Shown: piece by piece, positions 1 to 8,855 of the stretch | Layout: each line of letters starts with the position of its first letter | How positions within the stretch are numbered: the first letter of the stretch is position 1 | Origin: JANQIV01 sp050117315 | GTDB lineage: Bacteria; Bacteroidota; Ignavibacteria; Ignavibacteriales; Melioribacteraceae | Length of the DNA stretch: 64,000 bases | NCBI GenBank assembly: GCA_050117315.1 | Contig: JASFMY010000008.1 | Location: 1-64,000, forward strand | Reading direction: 5' to 3' | Notes under the pieces: generated by a model | The model's database searches: none | What the model was told of the DNA's origin: nothing | The model's input: the letters and a program-made list of their open reading frames with translations, nothing else | Made by a program: the position numbers and the translations under genes

Positions 1-1042
1 TATCGCTCGACCATATTTCGCCCCACCCTTCATTGTTACCTACAGTATTATGAAAGATAGGCGTGATCGATAAACTCCATTGATCTCCTACCGATGATGC
101 CGAATCCGGTTTTAAGTTCGATCCCTTTAGCCATACGCTTATCCTAAGTACATCTCCTACTTCTACATCGCTTAACGTCGTTATATCATTGGTAATACCT
201 TTTCCAAGGGACTCTTCACCGCTTAGTGCATATCTTACAGTACTTACAAAACCGTCATGAGTACCTTCCAGCATATCGAACTTCAACGAGTAATTACCAT
301 AATATGAGTCTTCATCGGTCAGTATCGTGTTTTCATATCCGTCACTTAACTGTCCGTCATTACCTCCGTTGGGCGGTAACCAGTAAAACCATCCCGTAGG
401 GACTCCCAAATGTGTATTCCAATCCTGGCCTGCCCAGCCGCCCGATCTGCCTATCAATATATAATTATCTGTCCATACCGTACCAGTGGCATCTTTACCG
501 CCTACAAAACTGATTATCGTTGTATACGAATCTTCAGGTAAGATTACTTCGCCTACAGAGCTTGTGTCTTCTATCCAACCGCTGCTGCTTGATACACTTT
601 GATCCAGTTCAAAGCGTTTCTCTCCTATCGCACTGCCGTCTTCCTTATAAAACTTATAACTTACATACCATTTCTCATCATCACTTGCCGGGTTGGTATT
701 AACTCCTTCGGTCTTATACATCATTCCAAGTTTAATATCTACATCTTTGAAATGTCTTTCAGACCATAGGTCTACCATATTCTCAGATTCCCACATTGCT
801 GCTTCGCTTGTTGACGATTTTTCTATCTTTAAACTTCTGCCCATCGATATGTATTGATCCGTTGCCCAACTTAATGTCGCTCCGCTTGGTTCCGAGCTTT
901 TGGTCCAATACGACGGCAATTCCTGTTCAAAACTGCCGACGTCGTTTATGCCGCTTTGAGCATATAAATTTAAATAGCAGGAGACAAAAAGAATTATAAA
1001 TAATCCGCCTCCCCATTTTAAAAGATTAAAGAATCTTAGCAT
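1..1042 (-). CDS. Secreted protein with two beta-sandwich-like segments (3' part beyond window)
   Basis: An open frame runs from an ATG at 1042 to the window edge, about 347 codons with no stop, so the C-terminus is missing. The start has a strong Shine-Dalgarno (AAGGAGG, 4 nt before ATG) lying inside the end of the upstream dehydrogenase gene, and the two genes overlap by 7 bp, which suggests translational coupling. The protein opens with a signal peptide (hydrophobic GGGLFIILFVSCYLNLYAQ). Two similar segments follow (about residues 35-185 and 205-347), each with a GRSLKIE- or GNYSLKFD-like strand and many aromatic and acidic residues, resembling carbohydrate-binding jelly-roll domains. I do not recognise the family. 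Secretion and a glycan-binding role are inference; a T9SS tail may lie outside the window. Confidence 0.7.
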   Translation of the reverse strand, partial: MLRFFNLLKWGGGLFIILFVSCYLNLYAQSGINDVGSFEQELPSYWTKSSEPSGATLSWATDQYISMGRSLKIEKSSTSEAAMWESENMVDLWSERHFKDVDIKLGMMYKTEGVNTNPASDDEKWYVSYKFYKEDGSAIGEKRFELDQSVSSSSGWIEDTSSVGEVILPEDSYTTIISFVGGKDATGTVWTDNYILIGRSGGWAGQDWNTHLGVPTGWFYWLPPNGGNDGQLSDGYENTILTDEDSYYGNYSLKFDMLEGTHDGFVSTVRYALSGEESLGKGITNDITTLSDVEVGDVLRISVWLKGSNLKPDSASSVGDQWSLSITPIFHNTVGNNEGWGEIWSSD

Positions 1043-2070
1043 AGTTCCTCCTTCTTTTTAGTTATTACTTGGCACTTTATATTTTGAGAATTACCGTTTG
1101 AGTTAAATATTTTATTAATATTTTCTAAAACAATTTGTTCGGTAATTAGCTTTTCTACTTTTATCCTTTTTGAAACAAGAAGCTCTACCGCTGAAGCAAA
1201 AGTGAAAGGATTTAAATAAGAATTGTATATTGAAATTTCATTCCTGAACAGGTACTGGAGATCAATATTTAATTTTTCACCTTTAGGCGATAACCCAAAG
1301 ATTATTACTTTACCGCCTTTGGCAACCAGACCTACCGACAATTCAACAGTTTCTTTTTTCCCGGCACATTCTATTACAACATCAGCACCGCCGTTTGTAT
1401 ATTCGGAAATAATTTTTTGTATATCCTTCTCATCCGGACTTAAAGAAATGTCTGCGCCTAACTCAAGACCCAATTCCTGTTTATTTTCTAGCGGTTCAAT
1501 TAAAACAACATCAGCAGCTCCCGACATGTTTGCAAGCTGTACCATTAGTAACCCAATGCTGCCTCCTCCTATAATAACAACCGAATCGCCGTGTTTAATT
1601 TTTGCATGTTCAATTCCCCGCAAGCAGCACGATAAAGGTTCTGCAAAAGCAGCTAATGAAAGATCAAAATCTTTCGGCAGGGTATAAACTTGAGCAGCAG
1701 GTACAACGACATATTCGGCAAACCCGCCGTCTTCCGTGACGCCAATTGCTCTATGGTTTTCACAAAAATTGATTTTGCCTTCCCTGCAGTATTTACAATA
1801 ACCACAGTGAATATTGGGATCAATTGTTACCGGGTCACCTATTTGAATATTTGAGGGAACATCTTCAGCTTTATCAAACACAACACCCGAAAACTCATGT
1901 CCCAATATTACGGGGATTTTGGAGGTTCCATTTCCTTCATATATATGCTTATCCGTTCCGCATACCCCGCAATAGTTTACACTTACAAGAACTTCGCTGC
2001 TTCTCAACTTACGAAGCGGGGATTCTTCAATAAAAATTTTTCCAGGCTCTCTAAATATTGCGGCTATCAT
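1036..2070 (-). CDS. Zinc-dependent medium-chain alcohol/polyol dehydrogenase
   Basis: 344 residues, the usual length for sorbitol/threonine-dehydrogenase-type enzymes, which oxidise a secondary alcohol with NAD(P) in the cytoplasm. The catalytic zinc region CGVCGTD and GHEFSG is near residues 36-70, the structural zinc lobe has four cysteines in CGYCKYCREGKINFC (about 93-107), and the Rossmann glycine-rich turn is VVIIGGGSIG (about 168-177). The start lies 3 bp after the stop of the LacI gene at 2074, and the stop overlaps the next gene, so this is the middle gene of a LacI-controlled operon. The substrate cannot be told from sequence; a sugar alcohol is plausible because the regulator is of the LacI type. 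Confidence 0.9.
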   Translation of the reverse strand: MIAAIFREPGKIFIEESPLRKLRSSEVLVSVNYCGVCGTDKHIYEGNGTSKIPVILGHEFSGVVFDKAEDVPSNIQIGDPVTIDPNIHCGYCKYCREGKINFCENHRAIGVTEDGGFAEYVVVPAAQVYTLPKDFDLSLAAFAEPLSCCLRGIEHAKIKHGDSVVIIGGGSIGLLMVQLANMSGAADVVLIEPLENKQELGLELGADISLSPDEKDIQKIISEYTNGGADVVIECAGKKETVELSVGLVAKGGKVIIFGLSPKGEKLNIDLQYLFRNEISIYNSYLNPFTFASAVELLVSKRIKVEKLITEQIVLENINKIFNSNGNSQNIKCQVITKKKEELC

Positions 2071-2073
2071 TTC

Positions 2074-3096
2074 TTATGTTTTTATGTTTTCAGTTGATTT
2101 ACGAATTATAAGTTCAACAGGAACAAGTATTTTCTTTGCATTTGTGTCTTCATTTTTTAGCAGTGCAACCATAAACCTAAGGGCTTCTGCCCCAAGTTCA
2201 ATTTTGGGAACCCTAACAGTAGTTAAAGGAGGATCGAGCAGTAGATCCGCTTCAACATCATCAAAACCCACCAAGGATATATCATCAGGTATCCTTAAAC
2301 CGTTATCCTTTAAATAATGCATAACTCCTATTGCCATCGCATCGTTACAGGCAAATACTGCTGTTACACTTTTATTGTTAGTAAATATTTTCTTTGCAGA
2401 GTCGTAACCGTTTTGCCTATCGGGATACGGGGCAAAGGTTTGAATGATTTTTTTATTTTCAGGGATATTATTTTTTGCCAGGGCCTGTTTATAGCCTGTC
2501 AATCTTTCGTTAATGCTGGGATGGTTAATATCACCGCCGATGAATGCTATATTTTTATGCCCGTAATTTATTAAATGTTCCGTGGCCAGCAGTCCGCCCT
2601 GAATATTGTCGATTAACACAACAGGATAATTGTCAATAGGAGAAGTATAATCGACAAAAACCATAGGGAGTTTGTATGCCGCCAGTTTTTCTATTAATAT
2701 TTCCGGCACTTTGCCTGCAATTATAATTCCGTCAACACTTCTGTCTAATACAAATCTCGGCAGCGGAGCATTCTCATTGAAATCCGATTTTACGGTTGTT
2801 AATAAAATATAATATTTCCCGTCCCTCGCTTCGAATTCTGTTCCTAAAAAAATCCTCGTATAAAAAGGTTCTGTGCGTAAGAAGTGATCGTCGGTTAAAA
2901 TAAAACCTATATTCCCGGTCTTCTTCGAAACCAAATCTCTTGCGGATCTCGAAGGATAATAGTTTAATTCCTTTATTGCTTTGTTTACCTTTTTCTTTGT
3001 ATCGGATGAAATACGGTCGTTATTATGAATAACCAATGACACTGTTGCTATTGATACTCCGGCCTTTTGTGCTACATCTTTTATAGTTGGTTTCAT
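2074..3096 (-). CDS. LacI-family transcriptional regulator (paralogue 1)
   Basis: 340 residues. The N-terminal LacI helix-turn-helix (TIKDVAQKAGVSIATVSLVI) and hinge (YYPSRSARDLVSKKTGNIGF) are complete, followed by a periplasmic-binding-protein-like sugar-sensing domain (GFDDVEADLLLDPPLTTVRVP near the C-terminus). It heads an operon with the alcohol dehydrogenase and a secreted protein. A perfect palindrome with the central CG typical of LacI sites lies over its own transcription start, so autorepression is likely. It is very similar along its whole length to the regulator at 3427-4446, indicating tandem duplication. The effector is unknown; a sugar or sugar phosphate is expected for the family. 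Confidence 0.95.
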   Translation of the reverse strand: MKPTIKDVAQKAGVSIATVSLVIHNNDRISSDTKKKVNKAIKELNYYPSRSARDLVSKKTGNIGFILTDDHFLRTEPFYTRIFLGTEFEARDGKYYILLTTVKSDFNENAPLPRFVLDRSVDGIIIAGKVPEILIEKLAAYKLPMVFVDYTSPIDNYPVVLIDNIQGGLLATEHLINYGHKNIAFIGGDINHPSINERLTGYKQALAKNNIPENKKIIQTFAPYPDRQNGYDSAKKIFTNNKSVTAVFACNDAMAIGVMHYLKDNGLRIPDDISLVGFDDVEADLLLDPPLTTVRVPKIELGAEALRFMVALLKNEDTNAKKILVPVELIIRKSTENIKT

Positions 3097-3100
3097 AAAT

Positions 3101-3124
3101 TTTCAGTTAAACGTTTAACTGAAA
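3101..3124. promoter_or_regulatory. LacI-type operator O1
   Basis: A perfect 24-bp palindrome with half-site TTTCAGTTAAAC and core TTAAACGTTTAA at 3107-3118. It sits between the promoter -10 box and the start codon of the LacI gene at 3096, where a bound repressor would block initiation. The central CG and 12-bp core match LacI-family sites in general; which of the two paralogues binds is not known. Confidence 0.85.
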
Positions 3125-3127
3125 ACC

Positions 3128-3156
3128 AATATAATTATGTTTTCTATATTTGTCAA
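3128..3156 (-). promoter_or_regulatory. Promoter of LacI paralogue 1
   Basis: On the minus strand TTGACA (3151-3156) is followed after 17 bp by TATATT (3128-3133). The same arrangement occurs before the second LacI gene, and operator O1 begins 4 bp downstream of the -10 box. Confidence 0.7.
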
Positions 3157-3210
3157 GATACAAATATTCAATAATAATAGTAGATTTAGAGCTTTTATAT
3201 TTAAAATATT

Positions 3211-3230
3211 CCGTTAAACGTTTTAGCGAA
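3211..3230. promoter_or_regulatory. Secondary LacI-type operator O2
   Basis: TTAAACGTTTTA at 3214-3225 differs from the O1 core at one position and keeps the central CG. It lies about 100 bp upstream of O1, a spacing compatible with looping. The rest of the 330-bp gap 3097-3426 contains the O1 promoter and nothing else I can recognise. Confidence 0.5.
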
Positions 3231-3426
3231 ATTTAGACAAACACATATGACTTTGAAATCCGTTTGTAATAATTAACGGCTTTTGAGGGTTTAATAACTA
3301 ATATCTATTTGGAGAAACAGCATAAATAAAACCGCGTCCTAAAATGCTAATAAAAATTTTGCAAGGTATATGGAAAAATAAAATACATTCTGCAGGTAAG
3401 TAGAACTAGCAACGATAATCGGCATT

Positions 3427-4446
3427 TTACCTTAATTCAGCCGTAGACTTTCTGATTATAAGTTCCACCGGTACAATAATTTTTTTAAAGTCTATCTTTT
3501 TGCTATGGAGTATTTCAATCATAAGTCTCATCGCTTCAATACCAAGTTCTATCTTAGGGACTCTCATAGTAGTTAATGGGGGATCGAGGAGAAGGTTGGC
3601 TTCAACATCGTCAAAACCGATTATTGAAACGTCGCCTGGTATTTCATAACCGTTTTCTTTTAAGTAATGCATAGCCCCTATTGCCATTGCATCGTTACAG
3701 GCAAAAACAGCAGTAACATCCTTATTATTATCGAATATTTTCTTTGCACTTTTGTAACCGTTGTGTCTATCGGGATAAGGCGAAGAAACAGATATGAATT
3801 TCTTGCTTGGGGAAATCCCCTTATTCTCTAAGGCTTTTTTGTATCCCGTTAGTCTTTCATTTATGCTTGGATGCTCAATATCTCCGCCGATAAATGCTAC
3901 ATTCCTGTGCCCCAGATCGAGTAAATGCTCGGTTGCGGCAGTTCCTCCTTGGATATTGTCGATTAATACTGCAGGATAATTTTTCTTACCGGATATGTAA
4001 TCAACAAAAACCAGAGGGATACGATTTTGAGAAAGCTGCTTTATTAATTTTTCCGGTACTTTTCCAGCAATAATAATACCGTCTACACTTCTATCTAATA
4101 CAAATCTAGGCAACAAGTCATCTTCATTGAAATCCGATTTTACTGTCGTCAGTAAGATATAATATTCACCGTCCCTTGCTTCAAATTCAGTTCCCAAAAA
4201 AATTCTCGTATAAAAAGGTTCTGTACGTAAGAAGTGATCGCCTGTCAAAACGAAACCTATGTTGCCTGTTTTTTTCGAAACCAAATCCCTTGCCGATCTC
4301 GATGGATAATATTCCAGTTCCTTTATAGCTTTGTTTACCTTCTTTCTTGTATCGGATGAAATACGGTCGTTATTATGGATGACCAGGGAAACCGTTGCAA
4401 TGGAAACACCTGCTTTACGGGCAACATCTTTTATAGTGGATTTCAT
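3427..4446 (-). CDS. LacI-family transcriptional regulator (paralogue 2)
   Basis: 339 residues with the same architecture as the 2074-3096 protein. The helix-turn-helix is nearly identical (STIKDVARKAGVSIATVSLV), the hinge region is nearly identical, and the sugar-binding domain has diverged more. The nearly unchanged DNA-binding domains fit the almost identical palindromes before the two genes. It has its own promoter and operator and is 330 bp upstream of paralogue 1. No structural gene directly follows it, so it may act on the paralogue's operon, on the decayed mannosidase region, or elsewhere. Confidence 0.95.
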   Translation of the reverse strand: MKSTIKDVARKAGVSIATVSLVIHNNDRISSDTRKKVNKAIKELEYYPSRSARDLVSKKTGNIGFVLTGDHFLRTEPFYTRIFLGTEFEARDGEYYILLTTVKSDFNEDDLLPRFVLDRSVDGIIIAGKVPEKLIKQLSQNRIPLVFVDYISGKKNYPAVLIDNIQGGTAATEHLLDLGHRNVAFIGGDIEHPSINERLTGYKKALENKGISPSKKFISVSSPYPDRHNGYKSAKKIFDNNKDVTAVFACNDAMAIGAMHYLKENGYEIPGDVSIIGFDDVEANLLLDPPLTTMRVPKIELGIEAMRLMIEILHSKKIDFKKIIVPVELIIRKSTAELR

Positions 4447-4454
4447 GATATCTC

Positions 4455-4499
4455 AGTTAAACGGTTAACTAATTTATTAACGGGCGTATTGTTTGTCAA
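4455..4499 (-). promoter_or_regulatory. Promoter and LacI-type operator O3 of paralogue 2
   Basis: On the minus strand TTGACA (4494-4499) is followed after 17 bp by TAAATT (4471-4476). Directly downstream is the near-palindrome AGTTAAACGGTTAACT (4455-4470), whose core differs from O1 at one base. The layout of -35, -10 and operator is the same as for paralogue 1. Confidence 0.75.
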
Positions 4500-4561
4500 G
4501 TAATTAATTGGAAGATAAAAAGTTAAATACTCATGGAAATGAAAGGTTTGGAATGTTGTAA

Positions 4562-4959
4562 CTAAATCTCAGCAAGCAAGTTCTTCTTTTCTCTATCTAA
4601 TTTTAAAATCAATTCACCGAATAAAGTATTTGTCCAGGCAAACCATCTTCCGGTAAAGTTTTCCTAATCATCTTTATGAAATGATTCATGCACGAATACC
4701 TCCGGTGATTACAAATGTATCCGGTTTGCCATTGATGTTTTTTAAGTAACCGTCGTATAAAGAAGAATTTTCAAACATCCATCCTAATTCTTTCTTCATT
4801 AGGAATAAACTCTTTAATCCGCCTTCGCATTCGTTACGGCGGCCCTGCCTGCCGGCAAGAAGACGGTTTCGGAGCTAACATAACTCCGCTAAACAATACT
4901 CCCGATTTCATAAAAAAACTATTCTTGTGGCCATATAATTTTCTAGAGTATTGTTTCAT
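4562..4959 (-). pseudogene. Remnant of a GH125 exo-alpha-1,6-mannosidase
   Basis: The minus strand contains, in broken frames, both ends of a GH125-type protein. The N-terminal part reads LGWMFEN...NGKPDTFVITGGI and the C-terminal part HESFHKDD-stop-ENFTGRWFAW...NTLFGELILKL, the conserved blocks of the family (canonical forms WMFENCFPNTLDTT..KPDTFV.TGDI and FTRPWFAWANSLFGELI). The roughly 350 residues between them, including the catalytic centre, are absent, so an internal deletion has joined the ends. There is also an in-frame TAG in the C-terminal block and a frameshift after a possible start at 4959. It begins 9 bp after the stop of the phosphatase-fold gene at 4969, so the two were probably one operon. 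Family assignment is from memory of the motifs. Confidence 0.7.
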
Positions 4960-4968
4960 TAGTTGGTA

Positions 4969-5844
4969 CTAATCCTTAAAATTTACTTCGCTTAATACAG
5001 GGAAATGATCAGAAGGATAACCATCATCAAACTTATCGGAAAGAACAGCATGTTTAATTACGTTTATTTTATTATTCACAAATATGAAATCTATTTTTTT
5101 TTTGTTTTTCGGATCGTTATCAAACCCGCAAAATGAAAAATTGGGACCGTGATGCGGGTTTGCAGTAATAAAGTTGGCATCGTATAATTTGTAAGCCGAA
5201 TTTTCTGTTATTGATTTATAAGCTCCCGTTTCTTTTGTAATATTAAAATCTCCGCATAGAATTACCGGTAAATCCGCAGCTATTTCTTTTATTTTATTAA
5301 TAATTAATTTTGCACTGTTGATTCTCGCTAATTCTCCTCTATGATCAAAATGAGTATTTACAAATAATAGTTCTTTATCATTGCTTTTTGATTTTAATTT
5401 AACCCATGTTGCAATTCTTTCAATTGCCGCATCCCAGCCTTTTGATCCAACTACATCAGGCGTTTCGGATAACCAAAAAGTGCCGCTGTCCAACAGTTCA
5501 AATTTTTTGTACTTATAATATATAACACTGTATTCACCTTTTGTTTTTCCGTCTGTTCTTCCTACTCCGAATGATTTATAATCGGAAAGGTTTTTATCTA
5601 AATAATCTTTTTGGTGCTTTAATACTTCTTGCGTTCCCAATAAATCTACATCATAAAACTTTATCATGCTTACTACTTTATCTTTTCTTTTAGGCCAAGC
5701 ATTGTTGCCATCATCATGATTATCATACCTAATATTAAATGTCATTACTTTTATATTTGAAAATTTTTCGTACTGGGCAGAAGTAATTGTAAATGTTATT
5801 AAAACAAAAAATAATGCGAAATTTACGAATAGAAGTTTTCTCAT
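4969..5844 (-). CDS. Secreted endonuclease/exonuclease/phosphatase-family protein
   Basis: The EEP fold hydrolyses phosphoester bonds in nucleic acids, phospholipids or other phosphodiesters. Family blocks are present in order: MTFNIRYDN, DLLGTQEV, VNTHFDH, LCGDFN and a terminal SDHFPV with the catalytic His. I prefer the ATG at 5844 (291 residues) over the upstream ATG at 5907, because it directly precedes a signal peptide (MRKLLFVNFALFFVLITF) and its leader, GGGGTTAAATAATATG, matches the leader of the paralogue at 8661. It is exported, so a housekeeping DNA-repair role is unlikely. The neighbours (decayed GH125 downstream, second EEP protein upstream) suggest action on a phosphorylated glycan or phospholipid; that is inference. 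Confidence 0.85.
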   Translation of the reverse strand: MRKLLFVNFALFFVLITFTITSAQYEKFSNIKVMTFNIRYDNHDDGNNAWPKRKDKVVSMIKFYDVDLLGTQEVLKHQKDYLDKNLSDYKSFGVGRTDGKTKGEYSVIYYKYKKFELLDSGTFWLSETPDVVGSKGWDAAIERIATWVKLKSKSNDKELLFVNTHFDHRGELARINSAKLIINKIKEIAADLPVILCGDFNITKETGAYKSITENSAYKLYDANFITANPHHGPNFSFCGFDNDPKNKKKIDFIFVNNKINVIKHAVLSDKFDDGYPSDHFPVLSEVNFKD

Positions 5845-6105
5845 ATTATTTAACCCCATTGTGTGAAATGATTTTAGAAACTGTTCCTTTAAGTTTATTT
5901 TGCGCATGTATTATTGACAATTAAATTCGTTTTGCACCGTTAAAAAAAACCTTTGCAATCTTATAAATTCTTTTTGTCAGGTTGTAAATTTATTTTGTTA
6001 CAAATTATGCAATATCATTTGAAGAGTAAAAATTTTTTGCATGCTATTACTTCCAAAACAAATTCGAGAGTTTCCTTTTTATTTCCATCTTTTGACCAGA
6101 ATTCT

Positions 6106-8661
6106 CTACTTAACCAGCATCATTTTTCGTACAACATTCTTACCTTCGCCTTTTAATGCATAGATATAAACTCCCGACGATAGATTGTTACCGTCAAAGA
6201 TTTCAACATAACTTCCGGCACTTAAATTTTTGTTGAAAATATTTTGAACTACCTGTCCCAGCGCATTATAAATTTTTAGGGAATACCTACCTTCCTTAAA
6301 TACTTGAAACGGAATATTCGTAGTTGGATTAAACGGATTAGGGTAATTTTGATTTAATTGAAATGTCTCATTTAACAAATTATCTTTTAATTCCTCTACC
6401 TTAACAACACTAGAATTGACACTAAAAGTAAGTTCATCTGTTTCACAAAACGGTCTTTTAAAAGTTACTTTATAAACGTCTCCGGCTTCAGGATAATTAT
6501 CCCCGACATTTTGAAATGAAATTGAAAAAACGGTTCCCGACCAGTAGGTTTTATTACCGATTGTTTGTGAATAACCAACAAAAACCTGATCTTTTAAAAT
6601 GTCGAATGTTTCATCGTTATCACTGTCAAAGCCAACTATATCAAGTTCTTCGTCATTATATGTTTTGTTTACCACCTTAAAATCAAAAGTTTGGTTTAAT
6701 ACCAAATACCTGTTTCCAACAAATTCATGATCAACATCATAAACACCTCTTGAAGTAGATACTTTGCTTGTATAATTTTCTCCGAATATTATTTCATAAT
6801 CATACGGGAAAAATTTAGATTGATTTATTGAAGGTTTAACAACTATATCACTATTGCCGTTGAGCCATGTACTATTTACAGAATCCCAACTTGAATATTC
6901 AGATAAATTACTCAATTCAATTTGAACACCTTCGAATTCATCTGTAGCAACTTTCTGCAGGTTATTTAAAAAATAATAATTCTCCGCTTCATTAAACAAA
7001 ATATTTGTCGCAGTATAATTCTCAATACTTTCTTCATAGATTACTTCGTTTCTATTTTCAGAAATAACTTTACAACCCGAATTAACATAGTAGATATCCC
7101 TTTCACTTCTATATTTACTATTTGTTTCAGCATGTAAATCTACTGTATCCACTACAAATACAACTCTATAATTATCATCTACTACTTTATCTGGATCTAT
7201 TAAATTTATGTTAAATGTTCCTTTGCCGAATGTTTCATTTTCACCTAACGTTATTCCGGGATGGGGCGTACTGCCGTCTAATTTAACAGGCTTGGCTATA
7301 GCAACATTTGTAGTGCTATTTATAATATTACCGCTTCCGTCTGTATTTAGTACAGTTTTACATTCTAACGGCGCCATACCGTCGGCCATACCTTTAGTAT
7401 TGCCCGATATTCCATGATCGTGAGCTACTAATATATAATAATATGTTTCGTCATTTGTAACATCATTATCAACATAAAAATGTTGTAAACCATTGTTGCT
7501 GCCTAAATAATAACCGAAACCATCATTTATGCCGTAGTTGGTATAACCTGAAATGTCATCAATTAAATCACATTCAAATAATGGAATTCTTAACATTGGG
7601 ACGTCCCATTTATCTTCTATTAGTAGGGCATCAGCCATATCCGGTGTTTTTGATTTGTATAATTTATAACCTTGAAAATCATTTGTTGTATCGGCAAAAG
7701 TATCGAGTGTTTCTAATTCTGATTTATTATCCCAAGTAAGCATAACTTTATTGTCACTGGCAATAGCTTTTAAAGTCGGCGTTACCGGTTTATTAGGGTA
7801 TTTCATTTTTAATATTGATTTAACCGGGAAATGATCAGAGATGTATTCACCGTCCTCTCTTTTATCAGTAATTACTTCATTACTTAGTACATCGAAAAAA
7901 GGATTTACAAAAACAAAATCAATTTTATTTGTTGGATTATTATTACTGTACCCATTATATGTTCCTGTCGGACCGGTGTTGCCATTTACAGCCTTGTAAT
8001 AAGTATCATATATTTTTAGATAATTATAATAGTCATCTACCAAAATTTGATAAGCTTCGCTACTTGAAGTGAAATTAAAATCACCTGTTATTATAACAGG
8101 ATGATTTTTACCGGCAATTTCTTTAATCTTCTCTAAAGTAAGCTTTGAACTTTCTTCTCTTGCCCATGAACTTTTGTGATCGAAATGTGTATTAAATAAA
8201 AACAGAATTTCATCACTATCGATCAGCTTAAATTTTCCCCACGTAACCATTCTTGTATCGCTACTATTCCAACTTTTGCTTCCCGGCACAGTAGGAGTTT
8301 CAGACAACCAAAAGGTACTCTCTTCTAATAATTCAAATCTATCTTTTTTGTAAAATATTACCCCGGTTTCACCTTGTTCTTCTCCGTCATCCCTTCCAAC
8401 CCCAAACCAATTGTAGTCTGGTAAATATGTTGCCAAAGAATCCGCTCCATCCATGTGTAATTCTTGAGTTCCCAGCAAATCAACATCATGTTTTAAAACA
8501 ATTTTTGAAACCTCTTCCGGGGTAACATCAGCTATATAATAGGAGCCTTGTTGTATGTTGTAAGTCATTACTGTCAAATCAAAATCATCACTCAATGAGA
8601 ATATGTTTGTAATTATGAGTAAGAATAAAATAACTGTTTGTTTGAGTTTAGCTTTGATCAT
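6106..8661 (-). CDS. Secreted EEP-family phosphoesterase with T9SS C-terminal tail
   Basis: 851 residues. A signal peptide (KQTVILFLLIITNIFSLS) is followed by an EEP domain (about 28-290: VMTYNIQQG, LLGTQELH, FNTHFDH, ITGDFN, SDHFPVK). A fibronectin-like segment (about 300-460, YKLYKSKTPDM...YYYILVAHDHG) also occurs, clearly related, in the 1177-residue protein at 12794. After further beta-rich sequence comes a T9SS type A tail with QNYPNPFNPTTNI, GQVVQNIF and a final KMMLVK. The EEP domain is paralogous to that at 4969-5844, 199 bp downstream in the same direction. The architecture indicates a cell-surface or secreted phosphodiesterase. Substrate unknown. Confidence 0.88.
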   Translation of the reverse strand: MIKAKLKQTVILFLLIITNIFSLSDDFDLTVMTYNIQQGSYYIADVTPEEVSKIVLKHDVDLLGTQELHMDGADSLATYLPDYNWFGVGRDDGEEQGETGVIFYKKDRFELLEESTFWLSETPTVPGSKSWNSSDTRMVTWGKFKLIDSDEILFLFNTHFDHKSSWAREESSKLTLEKIKEIAGKNHPVIITGDFNFTSSSEAYQILVDDYYNYLKIYDTYYKAVNGNTGPTGTYNGYSNNNPTNKIDFVFVNPFFDVLSNEVITDKREDGEYISDHFPVKSILKMKYPNKPVTPTLKAIASDNKVMLTWDNKSELETLDTFADTTNDFQGYKLYKSKTPDMADALLIEDKWDVPMLRIPLFECDLIDDISGYTNYGINDGFGYYLGSNNGLQHFYVDNDVTNDETYYYILVAHDHGISGNTKGMADGMAPLECKTVLNTDGSGNIINSTTNVAIAKPVKLDGSTPHPGITLGENETFGKGTFNINLIDPDKVVDDNYRVVFVVDTVDLHAETNSKYRSERDIYYVNSGCKVISENRNEVIYEESIENYTATNILFNEAENYYFLNNLQKVATDEFEGVQIELSNLSEYSSWDSVNSTWLNGNSDIVVKPSINQSKFFPYDYEIIFGENYTSKVSTSRGVYDVDHEFVGNRYLVLNQTFDFKVVNKTYNDEELDIVGFDSDNDETFDILKDQVFVGYSQTIGNKTYWSGTVFSISFQNVGDNYPEAGDVYKVTFKRPFCETDELTFSVNSSVVKVEELKDNLLNETFQLNQNYPNPFNPTTNIPFQVFKEGRYSLKIYNALGQVVQNIFNKNLSAGSYVEIFDGNNLSSGVYIYALKGEGKNVVRKMMLVK

Positions 8662-8804
8662 ATTATTTACCCAACACCATTCTGCGATCTAATGTAAAGT
8701 TATTTTTAGAAAGTATAATAAGGAAGATTGATACTATTTCAATTGATTTAATCATATTGTGTCTCATTTCATTTTCGATACATCAGCTAACGAAAAGTTA
8801 TTAT

Positions 8805-8828
8805 AAAAAACCGGGCACTAATGCCCGG
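8805..8828 (-). terminator. Intrinsic terminator of the beta-helix gene
   Basis: The perfect stem CCGGGCA-CTAA-TGCCCGG (8811-8828) is followed on the minus strand by six T residues. It lies 27 bp beyond the stop at 8856. Confidence 0.85.
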
Positions 8829-8855
8829 CCTACAAAGGAGTGACAAGAAATAAGT

